From: Falsiroseomonas sp046052145
GTDB lineage: Bacteria > Pseudomonadota > Alphaproteobacteria > Acetobacterales > Acetobacteraceae
Assembly: GCA_046052145.1 (NCBI GenBank)
Contig: JBJOMW010000004.1
Coordinates: forward strand, 124,001-188,000
DNA length: 64,000 bases
Direction of reading: 5' to 3'
Notes under the pieces: generated by a model
Database searches by the model: none
What the model saw: the letters and a program-made list of their open reading frames with translations, nothing else
What the model was told of the DNA's origin: nothing
Shown: one piece after another, positions 44,379 through 52,167 of the stretch
Position numbering within the stretch: the first letter of the stretch is position 1
How the letters are laid out: each line of letters starts with the position of its first letter
Made by a program: the position numbers and the translations under genes

Positions 44379-45119
44379 TCAGCGCCCCTCGCGCAGCCGG
44401 GCCGCTAGCCCCGGATCGTCGCTGGTCAGCGCATCCACGCCAAGGTCGAGCATCCGCCGGATCGAGGCCGCGTGGTTCGCGCCCCAGACGCCAACACCAA
44501 GCCCCGCCGCGCGGAACCGCGCGAGCAGATGGGCATCGAGGGCGCTCTCATGCATGCCGACTTCCGGGAAGCCGTGCGCCTTGGCGACTGCGATCACCCC
44601 ATCGGCACCAAGGTCGGTGAGCGTCGGGATCTCGAGCAGCCAAGCCACACCCGCGAGCCCGCCGGCGGACCAGGCTTCGGCCATCGTCACGGCGTTGAAG
44701 CCGATGATCCAGCTGCGCCCACGCTGCCCCGCGGCATCGAGCCCCGCCAGCGTCTTCGCGACGATGCCCGGATAGGGCCTGCGCTGGCCGTCGCCCTTGA
44801 TCTCGATCCGCGGCGCGACCGGCGTCGGGCCGAGGATCGCCAGATACTCAGCAAGCGTCGGCGGCGCCTCTCCCGCCGTGCCGCGCACCCGGGTGCGCGC
44901 AACCTCTGCGGCGGTATGGGCCACGACGGGGCCGACGCCGTCCGTCATGCGGTCGAGCGTGGCGTCGTGCATCACCACCACCTCCCCATCGGCGGTGATG
45001 TGAACGTCGCATTCAGCCTGCTCGATCGGCAGACGCGCGCATTCGCGGAAGGCGCGGGCGCTGTTCTCGGGCCAGAGGAAAAGCCCGCCGCGATGGGCGG
45101 CGATGAGGGTGCGGGTCAT
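44379..45119 (-). CDS. Glycerophosphodiester phosphodiesterase family protein
   Basis: A 246-residue TIM-barrel phosphodiesterase. LIAAHRGGLFLWPENS (His9 and Glu18), AECDVHITADGEVVVMHDATLDRMTDG (metal and acid/base residues) and GVGVWGANHAASIRRMLDLGVDALTSDDP (the C-terminal beta-strand with conserved Trp and Asp) give the GDPD/UgpQ pattern. It would hydrolyse glycerophosphodiesters to glycerol-3-phosphate and an alcohol. No signal peptide. The ATG at 45119 is preferred because upstream codons are non-conserved. Divergent from the flippase gene. Confidence 0.92.
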   Translation of the reverse strand: MTRTLIAAHRGGLFLWPENSARAFRECARLPIEQAECDVHITADGEVVVMHDATLDRMTDGVGPVVAHTAAEVARTRVRGTAGEAPPTLAEYLAILGPTPVAPRIEIKGDGQRRPYPGIVAKTLAGLDAAGQRGRSWIIGFNAVTMAEAWSAGGLAGVAWLLEIPTLTDLGADGVIAVAKAHGFPEVGMHESALDAHLLARFRAAGLGVGVWGANHAASIRRMLDLGVDALTSDDPGLAARLREGR

Positions 45120-45258
45120 GGCGCCGCATCCTGACCCGGCCCGCGCCCATAATCCAGGGAGGGCCCCGGCCCGGTGGAACCGTTGCCGTTCCCGCGCGCT
45201 GAGGCCCCGGCCGGCGTGGTTCGACACCGGCGGGGATCACCTGGTCGGGGGAATTCGC

Positions 45259-46692
45259 GTGCGCCTGCCGTCCTTCCGCTCGCCGGCCTGGGTGCTGGCC
45301 GAGACGGCGACGAGTTCCGTCTTCTCGCTGCTCTCGATGCTGGTGATCGGGCGCGTGATCGGGCCGGAGGCTGCTGGCACCGGCATGATCGCCATCGCCG
45401 CCTTCGCGCTGCTCGACATATTGGGGGCCACGCTGTTCACGGATGCGCTGGTGCAGCGCCCCGGCCTCACGCAGCGGCATGTGGACAGCGCACTGACGGT
45501 TGCCGCGCTGACCGGGCTCGGCATGGCCGCCCTGCTCGCCCTCGGCGCGCCGGCGCTGGCGGCGGCCTCGGGCGTGGAGCAGGTGCAGGTGCTCTGCCTC
45601 GCGCTCGCGCCCCTGCTGCCGCTCTCGGCCTTTGCCGGCGCGGGATCGGGACCGGTGCTGCGGGACAGCCGCTTCGCGCTGCTGGCCGCCCGGGTGCTGA
45701 TCGGCCAGCCGCTGGCGCTCGGCGTCGGATTATGGATGGCGGCCGCCGGCTGGGGCGCCTGGGCGATGATCGGCAACCAGGCGGTGGCGACCCTGGTCGC
45801 CTTCCTGATGCTGCTGGCCTTCGGCCGCCTGCTACGCCGCCCGCGGATCGAGCGCGCGGCGCTGGCCGATCTCTGGCCCGTGGCGGCACCACAGGTCACG
45901 GCGCTGGTGATCATGATGGGCCGCTACCGGCTGTTCCTGCTGGCACTCGGCATCTCCGCGAGCGAGGCGGTGCTGGCGGTGAGCCACCTCGCCTTCCGCA
46001 TGCTGGAATCGGTGGTGCTGGTGGTGGCGCAGACCACGGGGCGGATCGGCATGCCGCGGCTCTGCGCCCTGCACGCGGACCGCGAGGCACAGGCCGAGGC
46101 CTTCGGCGACCTCGCGCAGCTGCAGGCGCTGCTTGGCCTGCCGGCGGCGGCGGGGATCGCGCTGATCGCGCCGGATCTGGTCGCGCTGCTGCTCGGCCCG
46201 GCCTGGGCGGGGGCGGGGGAAGCGGCGCGGATCGTCGGCTTCGCCGCGCTGCTCAGCTTCGTGCATGGCGAGCCCTTCAGCCTGTTCGTCGCGCGCGGCC
46301 GGGCGCGGTGGAATGTCGGGATCAACCTGGTCGCGCTGATCATACCCCTGCTGGCGCTGCTGCTGCTGCGGCCAACGACGCCGCAGGCCGCCGCGCTGGC
46401 CTGGGCCTCGCAATCCCTGATCCTGCCGCCGCTGCTGACCTTCCTGGTGCTGCGGGAACTGCGCCGCAGCCTGGCCTGGCTGTTGCTGCGCATCGCGCCC
46501 GCGATGGCCGCGACGGCGGCGATGGCGCTCGCCGTGATCGCCGTGCAGCGTCACCTTGATTTCGGCCCGGCGGGCGATCTCGGGGCCGCGGTCGTCGTGG
46601 GGGGCGCGACCTATCTGGCGGTCGCGCTCACGCTGCTGCGCGGGCGCGTGCCGCGCGCCCTGCGGCGCCAGGCTGCGCAGGCCCCGGCGTGA
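45259..46692 (+). CDS. Polysaccharide biosynthesis flippase (Wzx/MATE-like)
   Basis: A 477-residue, twelve- to fourteen-helix membrane protein of the oligosaccharide-flippase superfamily. LAETATSSVFSLLSMLVIGRVIGPEAAGTGMIAIAAFALLDILGATLFTDALVQRP matches the first helices of Wzx/PST-type flippases, read in consecutive pieces. No ATG is available near the conserved start; the GTG at 45259 has CGGGGGAAT upstream. With the glycosyltransferase downstream it suggests export of a lipid-linked glycan. The substrate is unknown. Confidence 0.82.
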   Translation: MRLPSFRSPAWVLAETATSSVFSLLSMLVIGRVIGPEAAGTGMIAIAAFALLDILGATLFTDALVQRPGLTQRHVDSALTVAALTGLGMAALLALGAPALAAASGVEQVQVLCLALAPLLPLSAFAGAGSGPVLRDSRFALLAARVLIGQPLALGVGLWMAAAGWGAWAMIGNQAVATLVAFLMLLAFGRLLRRPRIERAALADLWPVAAPQVTALVIMMGRYRLFLLALGISASEAVLAVSHLAFRMLESVVLVVAQTTGRIGMPRLCALHADREAQAEAFGDLAQLQALLGLPAAAGIALIAPDLVALLLGPAWAGAGEAARIVGFAALLSFVHGEPFSLFVARGRARWNVGINLVALIIPLLALLLLRPTTPQAAALAWASQSLILPPLLTFLVLRELRRSLAWLLLRIAPAMAATAAMALAVIAVQRHLDFGPAGDLGAAVVVGGATYLAVALTLLRGRVPRALRRQAAQAPA

Positions 46693-46839
46693 TGGCGTTG
46701 TTCCGCGCACGCAGGGTTGAAGGGGTGGCACACGGTTTCCGTCGCGACGGGCGATCAATCGAAGCCCGCAACGGGCAACCCCGCCGGGACCAGCGCGTTG
46801 CCCCGCGGCCACCGCAGGCATGAGGAGCAGCGCGTCGGC

Positions 46840-47964
46840 ATGAGCATCCCGCAGGGGCTGCGGCAGGTGCCGGCGCGGATGCCGGCGCCTGACGGCAGCA
46901 TGCAACGCGCCGCCACGCCGCGCCTGCCACCCGGCCTGTCTTGGCTCGGCCCCCCGCCGGCGCCACGGCCGGGCGAGGTGCTGGCCCTGGCAGTGGCGCG
47001 TGACGAGGCGCTTCGCCTGCCCGACATGCTGGCCAGCGTGAAGCGGCTGGGCGTGGATCGCGTGATCGTGGTGGACAACGGCTCGAGCGACGCAACGCGG
47101 GAGATCGCGCGCGCGGCCGGCGCAGACCTCATCGCGGCGGAGGGTGACTACGCGGCCTCGCGCTACGGGGTGGACTGGACGAATGCGGTGCTGGATTGCG
47201 TGGCGCGCGGGCATTGGGTGCTGGTGCTGGATGCGGATGAGCAGCTGGTCTTCCCGGGCAGCCCGCGCAGCAGCCTGAAGGCACTGACCGCACATCTCGA
47301 CGCGATCGGCAGCGAGGCGCTGTCCACCATCCTGCTCGACCTTTTCCCGCCCAGCCCGCTCGGGCGTTGCACCTATCGCGCCGGAATGAGGCTCACGGAC
47401 ACCGCGGATTTGTTCGAGCCGCCAGCCCTGCGGCATGAGCCGATCGAGGGCTTTCCGCATGCGCTGGCCTATGGCGGCATCCGCGAGCGGCTATTCTTCC
47501 CCGAAGCAGCGCCAGGGCGCCCGGGGCGCTGGCTGCGTCAGCGCCTGTTCAACCTGGGCGTGCGGTTGCCGGGGCTCCGCGCGCTGCCGGGCTTCGCGCG
47601 CCTCGCCCCGCCGCGCTCACCGACCATGACCAAGCTGCCGCTGCTGCGCTGGCGCGAGGGCGCGGCGCTGCACGCCTCCACCCATCGCCTGGCACCCATG
47701 CGGCTCGCGCCGGAGCAGCCGAGCGGCGTGCTGCTGCACTTCAAGTTCCTGCAGGATTTCCATGCGCGCGCGCTGGATGCGGTGACGCGCGGCGCGCATT
47801 GGGACGGCTCGCGCGAGTACCGCCGCTACCTGGAGCGGATCGTGGCGGAACCCGGCTTTACCCTGGCCAGCCCGCGGGCGCAGAGCTATCGCGGGCCGGA
47901 GCAACTCGTCGCGCTCGGGCTGATGCGCGACACCCCGGCCTGGAAGCGTGCCCGCGGCGCTTGA
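46840..47964 (+). CDS. Family 2 glycosyltransferase (second)
   Basis: A 374-residue GT-A glycosyltransferase. LALAVARDEALRLPDMLASVKRLGVDRVIVVDNGSSDATREIA begins the catalytic domain near residue 48, and WVLVLDADEQLVF carries the DxD motif. The rest (GGIRERLFFPEAAP and the basic TMTKLPLLRWREGAALHASTHRL) is typical of proteins annotated as glycosyltransferases that extend or modify cell-surface glycans. I start at the ATG at 46840 with AGGAGC upstream; a TTG at 46717 is the alternative. It follows the flippase by about 150 bp and ends 4 bp from the convergent FMN reductase. Confidence 0.82.
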   Translation: MSIPQGLRQVPARMPAPDGSMQRAATPRLPPGLSWLGPPPAPRPGEVLALAVARDEALRLPDMLASVKRLGVDRVIVVDNGSSDATREIARAAGADLIAAEGDYAASRYGVDWTNAVLDCVARGHWVLVLDADEQLVFPGSPRSSLKALTAHLDAIGSEALSTILLDLFPPSPLGRCTYRAGMRLTDTADLFEPPALRHEPIEGFPHALAYGGIRERLFFPEAAPGRPGRWLRQRLFNLGVRLPGLRALPGFARLAPPRSPTMTKLPLLRWREGAALHASTHRLAPMRLAPEQPSGVLLHFKFLQDFHARALDAVTRGAHWDGSREYRRYLERIVAEPGFTLASPRAQSYRGPEQLVALGLMRDTPAWKRARGA

Positions 47965-47968
47965 GGTG

Positions 47969-48526
47969 TCAGCCGCGCAGCCGCAGCGTCCAGTCGCGCA
48001 GCGCCACCATCTGCTGGCCGATCAGGCCGCGCGCCGTCTCATCCGTCAGCCGGCCCTCGGCGTCGAACTTGGACGCCGCCTGGCCGATCAGCACTTCCGG
48101 CTTGTTCAGCACATGGGCGTTGATGCCGCCCAGGATCTTGCGCAGATCGTATTGCGCACGCGCCGTGCCGTAGAGGCCCGTCGCCGCGCCCATGATCGCC
48201 ACCGGCTTGCCGTCGAAGGGCTGGTCGGGGACGCGCGACGCCCAGTCAATCGCGTTCTTCAGCACGCCGCTGATGGAGAAGTTATACTCGGGCGTCGCCA
48301 TCACCACCGCATCGGCCGCCTTGATCGCCGCGCGGAAGGCCGCGACCGGCGCCGGATAGCCCGCGCCGGCGCGGATATCGTCGTCATAAAGCGGGATGTC
48401 GCGCATCGCTTCGAACAGCGTGACCTCCATGCCCGCGGGCGCGAGCTCCGCCGCCGCGCGCAGCGCCAGCGTGTTGAACGAAGCCTTGCGCAGGCTGCCG
48501 GAGATGGCGAGGACCTTGAGCGTCAT
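47969..48526 (-). CDS. NADPH-dependent FMN reductase
   Basis: A 185-residue flavodoxin-fold oxidoreductase. ISGSLRKASFNTLALRAA is the FMN phosphate loop and PEYNFSISGVLKNAIDWASR the conserved second block, as in YieF/ChrR-type quinone or chromate reductases. It would reduce quinones or metals with NAD(P)H. Cytoplasmic dimer or tetramer expected. The SnoaL-like gene lies 30 bp upstream on the same strand, and the two may be co-transcribed. Confidence 0.93.
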   Translation of the reverse strand: MTLKVLAISGSLRKASFNTLALRAAAELAPAGMEVTLFEAMRDIPLYDDDIRAGAGYPAPVAAFRAAIKAADAVVMATPEYNFSISGVLKNAIDWASRVPDQPFDGKPVAIMGAATGLYGTARAQYDLRKILGGINAHVLNKPEVLIGQAASKFDAEGRLTDETARGLIGQQMVALRDWTLRLRG

Positions 48527-48556
48527 GATGGATATCCCTTCGGAGAATGTCGTGCG

Positions 48557-49174
48557 TCAGGCCGGCCAGGGCAGCTGCGCGCCGGCGAGCCACGCGGCGC
48601 CTGCGCGATACAGCGCCTCAACGCGTTCGCCCTTCAGCCCCGGCATGTCGCGCTTCACGTCATAGCCGATGCGCGTCTGCAGATAGGCCAGGTGGCGATA
48701 GCCTTCCGGGAAGCGCCCCAGCAATTCCTTGTCGAGTTCGAGCCGGGCGGCGGGATCGACGGGATCCATCCGGTCCTTCTCGTAGATCGGCTGGCGCAGC
48801 ACGATGCCCCAGAGGCCGTCGCGTTCCTCGACGAAATCATAGAAGCGGCCGGTGCAGACCACATCCACCAGCACGCCATGCACTTCGGCTCGCTGGCTGA
48901 TCGTCATCTTGGTCTGGGAGATGGCGCGCTTGCCCTGCACATCGACGCTGTTGCCGCCCAGGAAATGCAGGATGGAGACGCCCTTGGCCCAGCCGGCCTG
49001 GCTCGCCGCGATGAACTGCGCGGCCGGCGCCTGGCACCAGGTGGCCATCATGAAGCCGTCCTCGTGCCAGCAGGTCTTGAAGCGCTCCCAGTCGCCGGCA
49101 TCGCGCCAGACCGCCCAGTTCTGCACCAGCTCTGCGATGCGCTGGCGTTCGATCATCGCCTGCTGCGGCGTCAT
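48557..49174 (-). CDS. Nuclear transport factor 2 / SnoaL-like protein
   Basis: A 205-residue protein with an NTF2-like fold start: QQAMIERQRIAELVQNWAVWRDAGDWERFKTCWHEDGFM matches the first helix and strand of the SnoaL_4-type domain, and the HFLGGNSVDVQGKRAISQTKM strand follows. Such domains act as hydratases, isomerases or ring-hydroxylating dioxygenase small subunits. A Trp- and Tyr-rich pocket is plausible. No partner gene is evident beyond the FMN reductase downstream. Confidence 0.78.
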   Translation of the reverse strand: MTPQQAMIERQRIAELVQNWAVWRDAGDWERFKTCWHEDGFMMATWCQAPAAQFIAASQAGWAKGVSILHFLGGNSVDVQGKRAISQTKMTISQRAEVHGVLVDVVCTGRFYDFVEERDGLWGIVLRQPIYEKDRMDPVDPAARLELDKELLGRFPEGYRHLAYLQTRIGYDVKRDMPGLKGERVEALYRAGAAWLAGAQLPWPA

Positions 49175-49294
49175 GCGGTGTCTCCACGAAGGGCGGCTGC
49201 GGGGTAGAGCGCGGCCGGGGGGCGGTCAAGCGCGGCCCCGGTTGAAGCGGCACGGCGGACCGTGCGAGGAACAACGGAACAGGAGGACATGTCG

Positions 49295-50317
49295 ATGCCC
49301 AACCCCGCTCTGGTCCGGCGCCGCGCGCTGCTCGGCGCTGCCGCGCTGGCGCCCCTCGCCCTGCCCGCCGCCCTGCAGCCCGCCGCGGCCCAGACGGCGC
49401 GCCGCGCCTGGCCGGACCGGCCGGTGCGGCTGCTGCAGGGCTTCGCGGCCGGCGGCGCCACCGACATCGTCGCGCGCATCGTCTCCCCGCCCATGGCCGC
49501 CGACTTCGGCCAGCCCATCGTGGTGGAAAGCCGCCCCGGCGCGGGCGGGACGCTGGCCGCGGAGGCGCTGGCGCGCGCGCCGAAGGACGGCCACACGCTG
49601 ATGATGATCAACAACGGCTTCGCCGTCTCCGCCGCGCTCTATCGCCGCCTGCCCTATGACCCGATCGCCGATGTCGAGCCGGTGGCGATGGTCGCCTCGG
49701 TCGCGCTGGTGCTGCTGGCCGGTCCCGCCGGCGCGCCGGGGGCCATCGCCGATTTCGCGGACCTCGTCCGCCGCGCCCGCGCCGAGCCGGAGAAGCTGAA
49801 CGTCGCCACCGTCGGCGTCGGCAGCACCCAGCATCTGGTGGCCGAAGCCGCCCAGGCCGCGGGCGGCTTCCGCCTGACCCATGTGCCCTATCGCGGCACG
49901 CCGGCCGGGCTGATCGGCCTGCGCAATGGCGAAGTGCAGACCATGGTGGAGCCGATCTCCGCCGTGCTCGGCCAGCTGCGCGGCGGCGAGGTCCGCGCGC
50001 TCGCCGTGACCTCCCGCACGCGTTCGGCCCTGCTGCCGGATGTGCCGACGGTCGCCGAGGCGCTCGGCCAGCCCGATTTCGACATCGAGACCTGGTACGC
50101 CATCGCAGCCCCCGCCGGCACGCCGCCCGAGATCCTCGCCCGCATCGAGGAGGTGACGAATGGCGCGGTGCAGACGCCGGAGATGCGTGCGCGGCTGCTG
50201 GAACTCGGCCTCGCGCCGCGGCCTGCGGCGTCGCGCGCTGAGGTCAGGGCGGCGGTGCAGGCCGAGATCGCGCGCTGGACCCGCATGGTCGAGGTGGCAC
50301 GGATCGAGCGGCAGTGA
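49295..50317 (+). CDS. Orphan TTT substrate-binding protein (Bug family)
   Basis: A 340-residue periplasmic Bug receptor. A signal peptide with an RRR motif (VRRRALLGAAALAPLALPAAL) precedes WPDRPVRLLQGFAAGGATDIVAR, and VVESRPGAGGTLAAEALARAPKDGHTL and LPDVPTVAEALGQPDFD are diagnostic. I take the ATG at 49295, eight bases after AGGAGG; the ATG at 49289 is too close to that site. No TctA/TctB genes are near, so it must share a permease elsewhere or have another role. It converges on the amidase gene. Confidence 0.92.
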   Translation: MPNPALVRRRALLGAAALAPLALPAALQPAAAQTARRAWPDRPVRLLQGFAAGGATDIVARIVSPPMAADFGQPIVVESRPGAGGTLAAEALARAPKDGHTLMMINNGFAVSAALYRRLPYDPIADVEPVAMVASVALVLLAGPAGAPGAIADFADLVRRARAEPEKLNVATVGVGSTQHLVAEAAQAAGGFRLTHVPYRGTPAGLIGLRNGEVQTMVEPISAVLGQLRGGEVRALAVTSRTRSALLPDVPTVAEALGQPDFDIETWYAIAAPAGTPPEILARIEEVTNGAVQTPEMRARLLELGLAPRPAASRAEVRAAVQAEIARWTRMVEVARIERQ

Positions 50318-50321
50318 GTAA

Positions 50322-50358
50322 CGCCCCCGCAAAGCCGCGCGACGGCTTTGCGGGGGCG
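50322..50358. terminator. Strong GC-rich hairpin between convergent genes
   Basis: CGCCCCCGCAAAGCCG (50322-50337) and CGGCTTTGCGGGGGCG (50343-50358) are perfect complements around a CGCGA loop, a 16-bp stem without a T-tract, lying between the Bug and amidase stops. Likely a bidirectional transcript end; part of a recurring CCCCGCRAAGCCG family in this window. Confidence 0.7.
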
Positions 50359-50365
50359 CTGGCTT

Positions 50366-51754
50366 TCACCCCGCCAGCGGCGGTAGGCGGCGGTGCCAGT
50401 CGGTTGCCTGCTGATAGGCATGGCCCGCCGCCAGCACGCGGGCATCGGCGAAAGCGCGACCGGCGATCTGCATCCCCGTCGGCAGCCCCCCCTCACCGAA
50501 GCCGGTCGGCAGCGCCAGCGTCGGCAGGCCGGTGACGTTGAAGGGCGCGGGCAGTGAGCCGAGTTCGAAGACATGCCAGCGCGAAGGCGCCTCCAGCGGC
50601 GGCGCCTCGGTGGGCTGGGTGACGGTCACCAGCAGGTCGTAGGTGCTCAGCGCCGCATCCATCGCCGCCTGAAGCACACGGCGCTGCCGCTGCGCGGCCA
50701 GATACGCCGCCGCCGGCACCGTCGCGCCCAGCACCACGCGTTCGCGGAACAGCCGGCCGTAATCGGCGTAGCGCATGCGCAGCCAGGGCGCGTGGATGGC
50801 ATAGGCTTCCGAGACCATGATCGTCGCCGCCACGGCATGCCAATCCGCGAGCTTCGGCAGCACCACATCGCCAACCGTCGCGCCGAGCGACCGGAAGACG
50901 CCAAGCGCAGCTTCGAGATTGGCGAGCATCGCGGCGCTCGCCGGATTGTCGCGTTCGTGGAAGTGGCGGATCACGCCGATGCGCAAACCCTTCACCCCCG
51001 CGCCGAGGCCGGCGGCATAGGGTTCCGGCGCGCGCTGCGCGGAGCCCGGATCGGTCGGGTCATGCCCGGCCATGGCGTCGAGCAGCAGCGCGCAATCCTC
51101 CGCACTCCGCGCCATCGGCCCGACATGGTCGAGCGATTGCGCCAGCGGGAACACGCCGGCGCGGGACACGAGGCCATAGCTGGGCTTCAGACCCGTCACG
51201 CCGCAGAGCTGCGCGGGCGAGCGGATGGAGCCCATCGTGTCCGTCCCCGTCGCCCCCAGCACCAGCCCCGCCGCGAGCGCGGCCCCGGAGCCGGAGGAGG
51301 AGCCGCCGGTGAAGCGCGTGGTGTCCCAGGGGTTGCGCGCCGGCGGCAAGGGCAGGTCGAAGGAGGGGCCGCCGAGCGCGAATTCATGCGTCGTCAGCTT
51401 GCCGAGCATCACCGTCCCCGCCGCGGCCAGCCGCGCGGCAACCGTCGCATCGGCGTCCGGGACATTCCCCAGCAGCACCTTCGAACAGCAGGTGGTGGCG
51501 ATGCCCGCGGTGCCGACGATGTCCTTGTGGGCGAAGGGAATGCCATCCAGCGGGCCGCGCGGCACGCCCGCCATGAAGCGCGCCTCCGCGGCGGCCGCAT
51601 CGGCCAGCGCACGCTCCGCGGTCACGCCCACGAAGGCGTTGAGACGAGGATCGGCTTCGGCGATGCGCGCGAGGCTGTCGCGCGCCAGTTCGACCGGGGA
51701 GAGGCGCCGCGCGCGGAAGGCGGCAGCGGCCTCGGCGATGCCGAGCGGGCTCAT
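50366..51754 (-). CDS. Amidase signature family enzyme (GatA/AtzE-like)
   Basis: A 462-residue amidase. The Ser-cisSer-Lys triad is visible as Lys77 (HKD), Ser152 in TGGSSSGSGAA and Ser176 in GTDTMGSIRSPA, with an unusual Met in place of the common Gly in the latter. QLCGVTGLKPSYGLVSRAGVFPLAQSLDHVGPMARS is the conserved following block. It overlaps the 67-residue DUF4089 gene by 4 bp, the arrangement of AtzG-AtzE (1-carboxybiuret hydrolase) and, more distantly, GatC-GatA. A small-amide hydrolase that forms a complex with the small protein is the best guess; the substrate is not known. Confidence 0.88.
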   Translation of the reverse strand: MSPLGIAEAAAAFRARRLSPVELARDSLARIAEADPRLNAFVGVTAERALADAAAAEARFMAGVPRGPLDGIPFAHKDIVGTAGIATTCCSKVLLGNVPDADATVAARLAAAGTVMLGKLTTHEFALGGPSFDLPLPPARNPWDTTRFTGGSSSGSGAALAAGLVLGATGTDTMGSIRSPAQLCGVTGLKPSYGLVSRAGVFPLAQSLDHVGPMARSAEDCALLLDAMAGHDPTDPGSAQRAPEPYAAGLGAGVKGLRIGVIRHFHERDNPASAAMLANLEAALGVFRSLGATVGDVVLPKLADWHAVAATIMVSEAYAIHAPWLRMRYADYGRLFRERVVLGATVPAAAYLAAQRQRRVLQAAMDAALSTYDLLVTVTQPTEAPPLEAPSRWHVFELGSLPAPFNVTGLPTLALPTGFGEGGLPTGMQIAGRAFADARVLAAGHAYQQATDWHRRLPPLAG

Positions 51755-51954
51755 GCGCCGCTATCCGCGGCGGGCAGGGTCGGGCGGAAGACCGTCGCGG
51801 GCTCGGCCGCGGGCGGCATGTCGGGCAGCAGGGCGAGCATGGCGACCAGCTTGGCATGCCCCTCGGCGAGGCTTGCCAGCGCGTCGGGCGGCAGCGCGTG
51901 GCCGGCCTGCTGGAACAACGCGGCAAGCGCCGGTGCGGATAAGGGCTCGGGCAT
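51751..51954 (-). CDS. DUF4089/AtzG-like small subunit
   Basis: A 67-residue protein, LSAPALAALFQQAGHALPPDALASLAEGHAKLVAMLALLPDMPPAAEPATVFRP in overall pattern (read in pieces), which fits DUF4089, the family of AtzG. AtzG is the GatC-like small subunit that binds and stabilises the amidase AtzE in cyanuric-acid breakdown. Two helices and a C-terminal extended arm ending in a FRP segment are the expected shape. GAGGACCGATC precedes the ATG at 51954. It overlaps the amidase start by 4 bp, strongly suggesting a complex. Confidence 0.75.
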   Translation of the reverse strand: MPEPLSAPALAALFQQAGHALPPDALASLAEGHAKLVAMLALLPDMPPAAEPATVFRPTLPAADSGA

Positions 51955-52072
51955 GATCGGTCCTCAGCTCTGCAAGGGCGGAGCGTAGAGAGGTTGGGCT
52001 CGGCCGTGAACGGTCGGGAGGCACCGTTAACGAGCATGAATTCTCCTTCAGATTGCATCATACGCCTTTTGG

Positions 52073-52113
52073 TTGACGTTACCGCATGCGCCTCGTCATA
52101 ACCGGAACGGTTC
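52073..52113 (+). promoter_or_regulatory. Possible control region of the FIST gene
   Basis: TTGACG at 52073-52078 is a good -35 element within an AT-richer patch, but the sequence 17 bp on (TCATAA, 52096-52101) is a poor -10. GGAACGGTTCC (52103-52113) is a near-perfect palindrome just downstream. Together they may form a regulated promoter for the FIST-kinase pair. Confidence 0.3.
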
Positions 52114-52167
52114 CCGAAGGACCGTGTCGGCGGTGGTGCCGCGGCATTCCGGGCGCGGAGGCAGCGG

